This document shows, piece after piece, positions 1 through 6,492 of a stretch of DNA of 64,000 nt (positions are counted from its first letter, which is position 1; each line of letters starts with the position of its first letter). The notes under the pieces are model-generated. The model did not search any database, had not been told where the DNA came from, and worked only from the letters and a program-made list of their open reading frames with translations. The translations under genes were made by a program, and so were the position numbers. The stretch covers positions 40,385 to 104,384 of the forward strand of contig CABZJA010000002.1 in the NCBI GenBank assembly GCA_902525935.1, in the 5' to 3' direction. This stretch comes from an uncultured Pelagibacteraceae bacterium (GTDB lineage: Bacteria > Pseudomonadota > Alphaproteobacteria > Pelagibacterales > Pelagibacteraceae).

Positions 1-2
1 TT

Positions 3-524
3 ACTAACAATAGATTTAATAATATTAATTTAAATGAAAATGCACCACCTAAAGTTAGCGAGAAAATGTATAAGGCTGTCTTAAAAGATTTTAGTAATCC
101 AGCAAGTTTGGATGAGCAAAATTTAATTATTTTTGAAAATAATCTTTCTTTTGAGTTCACTGATTTCAAAGACCATAAATTTAAAAAGATTTATTTAGTT
201 AATAATAATAACGACAGTAGAAATATTAAACTTAGTGAAAAAACATTGAAATTTAAGACTAATTTAATTCAGGATCAAAAAAGAAGGTTGGATCAAAAAT
301 CTTTGGATTGTGAAATTATTGATATTGGTAGCCTTAAAACAATTGAGAATAGTTATTTTTTATATCCTTGTGTTGGAGAAAATTTAGATTTTCTAACTTC
401 TCAAGGAATAAATAATATAAAATTTCTTTATCGTAATTTAGACCGAAGTTCTTGGAAATATTGCAATAAAGGTTTTTTTAATTTCAAAAAGTATATACCA
501 ACTATAATTAAAGAATTTTTTTAA
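3..524 (+). CDS. Hypothetical protein, 5' end cut by the window edge
   Basis: The ORF track starts this gene at the ATG at 66, but the frame stays open to the left edge (reading ...NAPPKVSEKMYKAV), so the ATG at 66 is probably internal and the true start lies outside the window. At least 173 residues are visible. There is no membrane segment or motif I recognise. The protein is polar and Asn/Lys-rich, with a C-terminal segment rich in aromatic residues (LYRNLDRSSWKYC). The 76-aa gene follows 41 bp downstream on the same strand. I do not assign a function. Codon use and AT-richness match the neighbours. Confidence 0.6.
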   Translation, partial: TNNRFNNINLNENAPPKVSEKMYKAVLKDFSNPASLDEQNLIIFENNLSFEFTDFKDHKFKKIYLVNNNNDSRNIKLSEKTLKFKTNLIQDQKRRLDQKSLDCEIIDIGSLKTIENSYFLYPCVGENLDFLTSQGINNIKFLYRNLDRSSWKYCNKGFFNFKKYIPTIIKEFF

Positions 525-565
525 AGAACTATTGTAAATTATCAAAATTATGTGATAATAATAAT

Positions 566-796
566 ATGAGTAACTTGCAAGTTCTTGAAATTATTGAAAA
601 TCTTAAAGGTAGAAGAAATTACGAAGAAAAGAAAGCTTCAAAATTGGGTTTCAACTCCCTTTATGCGTACATTGAAAGTAAATTATTAAAAGAGAAAGAA
701 GCTGAAGCAGCAAAAATTCTTGAACAATCAGCTGCTAAGGAAGAAATGATTGAGGAAAAAAAACTAGAGAAAAAGAAAAGCTGCTCTTGTTGTTAA
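566..796 (+). CDS. Small coiled-coil protein with C-terminal CSCC
   Basis: This is a 76-aa protein starting MSNLQVLEIIENL. Residues 16-45 carry a basic/aromatic motif (RRNYEEKKASKLGF, then SLYAYIESKL). Residues 40-70 are a highly charged Glu/Lys/Ala stretch that should form a single helix or coiled coil, and the protein ends in KKSCSCC. The clustered terminal cysteines suggest metal binding, redox chemistry or lipidation, but no known family is recognised. It ends at 796, exactly abutting the convergent DUF2256 gene at 797. The ATG start follows a short AT-rich gap with no clear Shine-Dalgarno. It is soluble by composition. Function unknown. Confidence 0.7.
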   Translation: MSNLQVLEIIENLKGRRNYEEKKASKLGFNSLYAYIESKLLKEKEAEAAKILEQSAAKEEMIEEKKLEKKKSCSCC

Positions 797-925
797 TTAG
801 TTATTTTTTGAACATTTCTTAGAACAATATTTCACTTTATCCCAGTTTAATTTCCATTTTTTTCTCCAAGTAAAAGGTCTCTTACATGCAGGGCAAATTT
901 TTGTGGGTAAATTTTCTTTTCTCAC
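797..925 (-). CDS. DUF2256 small zinc-ribbon-like protein
   Basis: This 42-aa gene was too short for the ORF track. Its translation begins MRKENLPTKICPACKRPFTW and ends KYCSKKCSKNN. Two cysteine pairs (CPAC at about 11-14 and C34/C39) frame a WRKKW...W core, which is the DUF2256 pattern of a tiny Cys4 zinc-binding protein. The GTG start at 925-923 shares one base with the TAG stop of the photolyase-family gene (TAGTG), so translation is probably coupled. DUF2256 genes are commonly found beside photolyase/cryptochrome genes, which supports the call. Biochemical role unknown; help with a light-responsive or DNA-repair enzyme is an inference from context only. Confidence 0.85.
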   Translation of the reverse strand: MRKENLPTKICPACKRPFTWRKKWKLNWDKVKYCSKKCSKNN

Positions 926-2415
926 TATGCAGTATTTTGTTTAATAAATTTTTCTGCCTCAGCTAAAATTAATTTTTTTCTATCAGGTTTCATTTTATCG
1001 AAAATTCTAACCATCATGGATAGTCTAGGATTTTTTAAGAAGAAAGCTCTATTTCTATTTATGAATCTCCAATAAAGACCATCCATGGTATTGCACCATT
1101 CTCCTTTTTTAAAATCCATCATTTTCATGAAATAAGCAGAGCCACAAATATATGGTTTTGTTGCAAATATTCCTCCATCACTGAAAAGCCCCATTCCATA
1201 AACATTCGGGACCATTACCCAGTCAGAGGAATCTACAAACATTTCCATAAACCATTTGTAAACATACGTTGGCTTCACCTCACATAAATTCATTATGTTT
1301 GATAAAATCATTAACCTTTCAATATGATGTGACCAACCATAATTCACTGCATTTTTAATAGCATAATCTAGAGGTGGTAATCCTGTTGTTCCTTCGTACC
1401 ATGAGTTTTTCATTTTTCTATTTTGTTTAAAAAAATTTCTAGTTTCCATTTCTTTTGAATAGCTTTGATAAATACCCCTCATAAATTCTCTCCATCCGAT
1501 TACTTGACGAATATAACCCTCTAAGGAATTTAATCTTATTTTATTTTTATTGTGAAAATCTAAAACTTTTTTAATTATAAATTCTGGAGTGATAAGACCT
1601 AAATTGATATAAGGACTTAAAGCACTATGAAATAATATATTGTCTTTCTGATCAACTGCATCTTCATAATCCCCAAATAAATTTGATTTCTCTTTAATAA
1701 AAAAATTTAATAATTTAATTACATCATCATATTCCGTAGCAAGCCAAAAGTCTTTCGTATTACCTGGGTGACTTTTAAAATTTTTATCAACTAAAATTTT
1801 TAATTTTTTAGTATGAACAGTCTCAGTAATTTTAGGAAATTTGGGTATAGATATATTTTTTGGAAGTTTATTTCGATTTTCTTCGTCAAAACTCCATTTG
1901 CCTCCTTCTGGATTACCATCTTTTTTCATGAGTATATCCAAATCTCTTCTAGTCTCTTTATAAAAAACTGCCATAAAAGGTTTTTTTGATTTTGATAAAT
2001 AATCTTTAAATTTTTCTCTTGAATTCAAAAACATTGGTGTTTGAATAATATTCCATTTAATTTTTTCTTTTTTTAAAAAATTGGTAATTTTATTTTCAAA
2101 AAACTTATCCTCAATTTCGAAACTTGAAATTTCTTTAATTTTCTTTGCTTTAATTATTTTTTTTAATTTTTCTGTGTAATCCAGCTTGAAAAATTTATCC
2201 TCGATCGAAGAATATTCTAATTGAAATTTATTTTTTTTTAGTCTATCTGCGTGAGATCGCATGCAAGATAAAAATAATAATATCTTTTGTTTATGGTGCT
2301 TTTCGTATGTGCACAGCTGATAATCTTCAGCCATGAAGAAAAAGTGGTCTTTTTTGTACTTTTCTAGATATTTCTGGGAGAAAAGCTGATTTCCAAGTAG
2401 AAAAAATAATTTCAT
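925..2415 (-). CDS. Cryptochrome/photolyase family protein (DPRP type, prokaryotic (6-4)-like)
   Basis: The 496-aa protein matches the deoxyribodipyrimidine photolyase-related (DPRP) branch, the bacterial (6-4) photolyase/cryptochrome group that repairs UV photoproducts with FAD and light. Residues 1-150 look like the Rossmann antenna domain. Residues 200-490 form the helical FAD domain, with EGYIRQVIGWREFMRG (299-314), YGWSHHIERLMILSN (359-373) and DWVMVPNVYGMGLF (398-411). Well-studied relatives carry a 4Fe-4S cluster held partly by a CxxC pair and a further Cys after the KPY motif. Here that loop is short (MDFKKGEWCNTMDGLYW) and the CxxC is absent, so this is probably a cluster-less member. 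It is divergent from the SDR gene (27 bp) and coupled to the DUF2256 gene. Either repair or photosensing is possible. Confidence 0.85.
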   Translation of the reverse strand: MKLFFLLGNQLFSQKYLEKYKKDHFFFMAEDYQLCTYEKHHKQKILLFLSCMRSHADRLKKNKFQLEYSSIEDKFFKLDYTEKLKKIIKAKKIKEISSFEIEDKFFENKITNFLKKEKIKWNIIQTPMFLNSREKFKDYLSKSKKPFMAVFYKETRRDLDILMKKDGNPEGGKWSFDEENRNKLPKNISIPKFPKITETVHTKKLKILVDKNFKSHPGNTKDFWLATEYDDVIKLLNFFIKEKSNLFGDYEDAVDQKDNILFHSALSPYINLGLITPEFIIKKVLDFHNKNKIRLNSLEGYIRQVIGWREFMRGIYQSYSKEMETRNFFKQNRKMKNSWYEGTTGLPPLDYAIKNAVNYGWSHHIERLMILSNIMNLCEVKPTYVYKWFMEMFVDSSDWVMVPNVYGMGLFSDGGIFATKPYICGSAYFMKMMDFKKGEWCNTMDGLYWRFINRNRAFFLKNPRLSMMVRIFDKMKPDRKKLILAEAEKFIKQNTA

Positions 2416-2442
2416 TAACTATATATAACCCTTTAAAAATTT

Positions 2443-3153
2443 ATGTCAGAAAAATATTTAGTAATAGGTGCGACAGGATCTATCGGATCTAATTTAGCCG
2501 AACAGTTATACGCAGCTGGCAAAGAAGTACATTTAGTTGGTAGGGATGAAGAAAGAACAAAATCTTTATCTGAAAAACTAAATTGCAAATATACAATTTC
2601 TGATGTCTTAGAAAATAGTTTTGTTGAAAAGATTAAGTCCGAAATAGATGATATAAAAGGTGTAGCTTATTGTGTTGGTTCAATTGATTTAAAACCTTTG
2701 AGAATGGTTTCCGAGCAAGATTTTACAAAATGTATGAAACTAAATTTATATTCTGCAGTAGATTTAATCAAAGGTTATCAAGAAAGTTTAAAAAAAAATA
2801 AAGGATCGATTGTCTTGTTTTCAACTGTAGCTGCTCGAAGAGGTTTTACAAATCATTCAATTATTGCATCGACAAAAGCTGCTGTTGAAGGATTAACTGT
2901 TTCTTTAGCAGCAGAATTTGCTCCTAATATTAGAGTAAATTGCATTGCACCAAGTTTAACTAATTCAAAAATAGCTGAACCAATGTTAAAAAATAAAGCA
3001 ATAGCTGATGGTATTGCGAGAGCTCATCCATTAAAGAGACTTGGAGAAGGTAAAGACTCAGCTTCGCTTGCAAAATTTTTAATAACTGAAGAAAGTTCTT
3101 GGGTTACAGGACAAATTATTGCTGTCGATGGTGGTAGATCAAAACTTTCATAG
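2443..3153 (+). CDS. SDR-family oxidoreductase with degenerate active site
   Basis: This is a 236-aa short-chain dehydrogenase/reductase. The NAD(P)-binding glycine motif GATGSIG is at residues 9-15, the catalytic-type Ser is at 127 (VLFSTVAA) and the Lys at 145 (STKAAVEG). The position expected to hold the catalytic Tyr (Lys minus 4) is Ile141, in SIIASTK, so classical YxxxK chemistry is missing. The C-terminus (TGQIIAVDGG) is typical of enoyl/ketoacyl reductase-like SDRs. It is divergent from the photolyase-family gene with a 27-bp gap and lies directly upstream of the sugar dehydrogenase gene (start 2 bp after this stop). Substrate unknown; it may act in the photolyase neighbourhood or as a non-catalytic nucleotide-binding protein. 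Confidence 0.8.
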   Translation: MSEKYLVIGATGSIGSNLAEQLYAAGKEVHLVGRDEERTKSLSEKLNCKYTISDVLENSFVEKIKSEIDDIKGVAYCVGSIDLKPLRMVSEQDFTKCMKLNLYSAVDLIKGYQESLKKNKGSIVLFSTVAARRGFTNHSIIASTKAAVEGLTVSLAAEFAPNIRVNCIAPSLTNSKIAEPMLKNKAIADGIARAHPLKRLGEGKDSASLAKFLITEESSWVTGQIIAVDGGRSKLS

Positions 3154-3154
3154 A

Positions 3155-4219
3155 GTGAAGAAATTATTATTTCTTTTATCATTAATACTATTCTCAACTA
3201 ATTCATTTAGTAAAAATTTTAATTTTAATAAAATTATTGAATTAGAAGCACCTTGGGGTTCGTCATTCGTTAATGATAACGAAATGATTGTTACCGAGAA
3301 AGGTGGCAAAATAAAATTTGTTAATATTTCTACAAGAGAGATAAATGAAATTGGTCATAATTTAAATTTTATAGAATATGGACAGGGAGGATTATTAGAT
3401 ATTCTGTATCATGAAGATTACATTTACGTCTCATACACAGAAAATAGAAATAATTGGAAGACTAGTACTTCAATTGCACGTGCAAAATTTAATAAAAATA
3501 AATTAAATTTTAAAAATATTTTTCAAGCCAATCCACCAATTGACTCGCCTTATCATTTTGGTTCAAGACTGGCAATTAAAGACAATTATTTATTTGCTTC
3601 TGCAGGTGAAAGAGGTGGGGGAATGATTGCTCAAGATGGAAATAAACATCCAGGAAGTATAATTAGAATTTATCTAAATGGTGGCATTCCAAAAGACAAT
3701 CCTCGTTTTGAGGGGAAATCAGACTGGCTACCTGAAATATATCAAATTGGTGTAAGAAATCCTCAAGGTTTAACTTTATCACCTTTTGATGGAAAAATTT
3801 ATATGAGCAATCATGGCGCTAAAGGAGGCGATTGGTTTGGTGAAGCAAAGAAAGGTGAAAATTATGGTTGGAAAATTCTTGGATGGGGTGGCACAAATTA
3901 TTCAGGTATACCAATAGGGCCAAAATGGAAACCTGGCTTTACAAAAGCCATTCAATATTGGGTTCCATCTATAGCCACAAGTGCAATCACAATTTACAAA
4001 GGGAATGAATTTAAAGAATGGAATGGTCATGCATTAATTACTTCTCTTAAAGATAAGTCTTTAAGAAAATTAGAGTTTAATGATTTATCAGATGTAAAAG
4101 AGGAAATAATATTTAAAGATAAAATTGGAAGAATCAGAGACATACAAATTCATCCTATAAACGGTAAACTATATTTTTTAAATCAAAATGGATTGTGGTT
4201 GATGGAAAACTCTAGTTAG
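3155..4219 (+). CDS. PQQ-dependent aldose sugar dehydrogenase-like protein (YliI family)
   Basis: The track starts this ORF at TTG 3119 inside the SDR gene. I prefer the GTG at 3155, just after the SDR stop, because it yields a clean signal peptide (MKKLLFLLSLILFSTNSFS) and a 354-aa periplasmic protein. It has the six-bladed beta-propeller signatures of soluble glucose/sorbosone dehydrogenases: GGLLDILYH, GSRLAIKDNYLFASAGERGG, PGSIIRI, IYQIGVRNPQGLTLSP and GENYGW. Relatives oxidise aldoses with PQQ in the periplasm. PQQ synthesis genes are not in this window, so cofactor supply cannot be judged. The 3' end overlaps the convergent MBL hydrolase gene by 8 bp. Confidence 0.82.
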   Translation: MKKLLFLLSLILFSTNSFSKNFNFNKIIELEAPWGSSFVNDNEMIVTEKGGKIKFVNISTREINEIGHNLNFIEYGQGGLLDILYHEDYIYVSYTENRNNWKTSTSIARAKFNKNKLNFKNIFQANPPIDSPYHFGSRLAIKDNYLFASAGERGGGMIAQDGNKHPGSIIRIYLNGGIPKDNPRFEGKSDWLPEIYQIGVRNPQGLTLSPFDGKIYMSNHGAKGGDWFGEAKKGENYGWKILGWGGTNYSGIPIGPKWKPGFTKAIQYWVPSIATSAITIYKGNEFKEWNGHALITSLKDKSLRKLEFNDLSDVKEEIIFKDKIGRIRDIQIHPINGKLYFLNQNGLWLMENSS

Positions 4220-5213
4220 TATCAAAAAGTTCTTTAAATAATTTAAACTCACCAATTTTAAAAATAATTGCATCATCTTTTTTAAATCCAAATCTTTCTG
4301 CATTTTGCTTAAACCTTAAAGGGGGCTCTAATATTGGCTCAAGTGATAAAACAAAAGTTCCCCAATGCATTCCAATTACTTTTTTACTTTTTAAATCTTT
4401 AGCTAGTCCAAGGGCTTCTTCAGGGTTAGTGTGGTAAGCAGAAGAATCTTTAATTGAAGCCATAGGATAAAAATTATATGCACCAATATTAATAAATGTT
4501 AAATCAATTGGACCATACTTATCTCCCAATTCTTTATATATTTTTCCAACTCCAGTATCACATGAAAATAATATTTTTTTTCCTTTGTATTCAATCAAAT
4601 AGCTACCCCATAAAGTTTTGTTAGTATCCGTTAAACTCCTTTTTGACCAGTGAACTGAAGGCAAAAAAGTAATATTTAAATTCTGATTTATTCTTATTTG
4701 ATCATACCAATCCATTTCATTTACATCTTTAAATCTATTAATTTTAAAATATTTTCTCAGTCCTAAAGGTACCAAAACTTTAGAATCTTTATAAGGAAAT
4801 CTCATTATTGTTTTCATGTCTTGATGATCATAGTGATTGTGAGTTAGTAGAAAAATATCTGTTCTTGGTATCTCATTAAGTTTTAATGCTGGTTCGGTAA
4901 ATCTCTTTGGCCCAAAAAATAAAGGTCCTGCATTTTTTGAAAAAACTGGATCTGTTATTATTGTTATTTCCCCTAATTTTATTAAAAATGTTGCATGACC
5001 TATCCATGCTACATAATCTTCTTTTTGAAAATTATTTAAATCCAATAAAGCTTTTTCTTTCTTAATAATATTACTTTCAGGAAAAGTCATATCTAATTTT
5101 TTTTTTTCTTTATTAAATACCTTAAACGACCAATTGAAATTCATATCAATCACCTTTGATCCTTCAGGATTGCGAAATGTGCCATTTGCTAAATGATGAT
5201 ATTTTTTTTTCAT
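4212..5213 (-). CDS. MBL-fold metal-dependent hydrolase (NAPE-PLD/UlaG-like)
   Basis: This 333-aa protein has the metallo-beta-lactamase fold. The zinc-binding motif THNHYDHQD is at residues 124-132. Before it come GHATFLIKL (72-80) and TDPVFS (87-92), and later metal ligands fit SCDTG and GMHWGTF. The ordering and the N-terminal FRNP...W segment resemble the N-acyl-phosphatidylethanolamine phospholipase D-like group, whose bacterial substrates are mostly undefined. No signal peptide is seen, so it is probably cytoplasmic. It lies 6 bp downstream of tesA on the same strand, so the two may be co-transcribed. Substrate specificity is not predictable here. Confidence 0.8.
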   Translation of the reverse strand: MKKKYHHLANGTFRNPEGSKVIDMNFNWSFKVFNKEKKKLDMTFPESNIIKKEKALLDLNNFQKEDYVAWIGHATFLIKLGEITIITDPVFSKNAGPLFFGPKRFTEPALKLNEIPRTDIFLLTHNHYDHQDMKTIMRFPYKDSKVLVPLGLRKYFKINRFKDVNEMDWYDQIRINQNLNITFLPSVHWSKRSLTDTNKTLWGSYLIEYKGKKILFSCDTGVGKIYKELGDKYGPIDLTFINIGAYNFYPMASIKDSSAYHTNPEEALGLAKDLKSKKVIGMHWGTFVLSLEPILEPPLRFKQNAERFGFKKDDAIIFKIGEFKLFKELFDTN

Positions 5214-5219
5214 ATCCGA

Positions 5220-5828
5220 TTAATAATTTTTTAAAATAATATCTTGAATTGTATTACTTATAACTATTGTTCCAGCTTTGTTAGGGTGTATTCCATCTTG
5301 TTGATTTAGATTTGGATCAAGAGCAACACCCTCTAACAAAAATGGAATTAGAGGTAAATTATATTTTTTTGACAATTTAGGATAAATAGCATCAAAATTT
5401 TTTTTATATTTAGTTCCATGTGTTGTTGGTGCAACCATACCAGCTATTATAATTTTTATTTTTTTACTATTAGCAATATTAATTATTCCCTCTAAATTTC
5501 TTTCAGTTTCGTCTGGTTGAATTCCTCTAAGCATATCATTTGCCCCAAGACCAAGGATGATTAAATCAATACCAGGTTCTGATAAACTCCATTCTGCTCT
5601 ATTCAATCCACCAGAAGAAGTACTTCCTGACACACTTCCATTTATTACCTTAATATTTAAACCACTCCTAACGAGATTATTTTCTAAAACCAAAGATAAG
5701 TGTTGTTCTTTAGGTAGACCATAACCCGCCATTAAACTATCACCGAATAATATAACCTTTTCTATTGCACTTGCATTTATGTGCACTAGAAAGATTAACA
5801 ATATTTTTATAAATAAACTTTTATTCAT
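5220..5828 (-). CDS. tesA: Periplasmic SGNH-family arylesterase/lysophospholipase (TesA-like)
   Basis: The track extends the ORF to 5891, but the natural start is the ATG at 5828-5826, giving 202 aa with a signal peptide (MNKSLFIKILLIFLVHINASA). The SGNH blocks are present: GDSL with the nucleophilic Ser (about 29-32), a glycine-bearing VSGST block, GLGANDM, and DGIHPNKAGT with the Asp/His pair. Relatives are TesA-type thioesterase/lysophospholipase/arylesterases of the periplasm. It is divergent from the ybbA-like ABC gene, an arrangement also known from E. coli tesA/ybbA. Here the two start codons overlap within CATG, leaving no intergenic DNA. Confidence 0.88.
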   Translation of the reverse strand: MNKSLFIKILLIFLVHINASAIEKVILFGDSLMAGYGLPKEQHLSLVLENNLVRSGLNIKVINGSVSGSTSSGGLNRAEWSLSEPGIDLIILGLGANDMLRGIQPDETERNLEGIINIANSKKIKIIIAGMVAPTTHGTKYKKNFDAIYPKLSKKYNLPLIPFLLEGVALDPNLNQQDGIHPNKAGTIVISNTIQDIILKNY

Positions 5829-6492
5829 GAACACACTTCTTAAATTAAAAAAAATAAATCTCAAATACCAAACTGGAAAGGATAATATCAATGTTTTAAA
5901 AAATATTGATTTAACTATAAAAAAAAAAGAAACTGTGTCTGTGGTTGGAGAAAGTGGGTCAGGAAAAACAAGCTTGATTATGTTAATTGGTGGACTAGAA
6001 CGTCCAACCTCAGGGAAAATTATATTTCAAGACAGGGAAATAACAAATCTTAATGAAGACAAAGTATCTGAAATTAGAAAGCAAAATATAGGAATTATAT
6101 TTCAATCATTCTATTTAATTCCAAATTATACAGCTGTTGAAAATGTAGCTTTAACACTTGAACTTAATGAATTTAAAAATCCTGAGAAAGAAGCAAAAAG
6201 TTTGTTAGATCGATTTGGTCTAAAACATAGATTCAATAATCTTCCAAGTCAATTATCTGGCGGAGAGCAACAACGTGTGGCGATTGCAAGAGCTATTGCA
6301 ATGAAACCAGGTTTGATTTTAGCTGATGAACCAACTGGTAACCTAGATACCGAAAACTCAATAATGATCTCTGAAATTTTATTTAAATACGTCAAAGAAG
6401 AAGGGTCGTCTTTAATAATAGTGACACATGATCCAAAATTAGCAGACAAAGCAAAACGAAAAATTAAAATCAAAGATGGAAAAATTAAATAA
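5827..6492 (+). CDS. ABC transporter ATP-binding protein (YbbA/LolD-like)
   Basis: I choose the ATG at 5827 (MNTLLKLKKINLKY, 221 aa) rather than the track start at 5779, whose extra residues are only the antisense of the tesA signal peptide. Walker A GESGSGKTS is at about 41-49. The other blocks are the Q-loop (IIFQSFYLIPNYTAVENV), the signature LSGGEQQRVAIARA, Walker B LILADEPTGNLD and the switch His (VTHDP). It belongs to the MacB/LolD/YbbA class, which powers mechanotransmission or lipoprotein-type exporters. The permease gene overlaps it by 17 bp. The divergent TesA-like gene suggests a role in envelope lipid or protein handling (inference). Symbol left blank because E. coli YbbA orthology was not tested. 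Confidence 0.9.
   Translation: MNTLLKLKKINLKYQTGKDNINVLKNIDLTIKKKETVSVVGESGSGKTSLIMLIGGLERPTSGKIIFQDREITNLNEDKVSEIRKQNIGIIFQSFYLIPNYTAVENVALTLELNEFKNPEKEAKSLLDRFGLKHRFNNLPSQLSGGEQQRVAIARAIAMKPGLILADEPTGNLDTENSIMISEILFKYVKEEGSSLIIVTHDPKLADKAKRKIKIKDGKIK

Noticed and set aside
3119-3154. Track start of the sugar dehydrogenase ORF at TTG 3119
   Set aside because: It would put 12 antisense-like residues before a clean signal peptide; the GTG at 3155 just after the SDR stop fits better.
3471-3488. Palindrome TTGCACGTGCAA in the sugar dehydrogenase gene
   Set aside because: It shares CACGTG with parS but the flanks (TTG/CAA) do not match, so it is not a parS site.
5779-5826. Track N-terminal extension of the ABC ATPase
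   Set aside because: The extra residues mirror the tesA signal-peptide region and do not resemble ABC N-termini.
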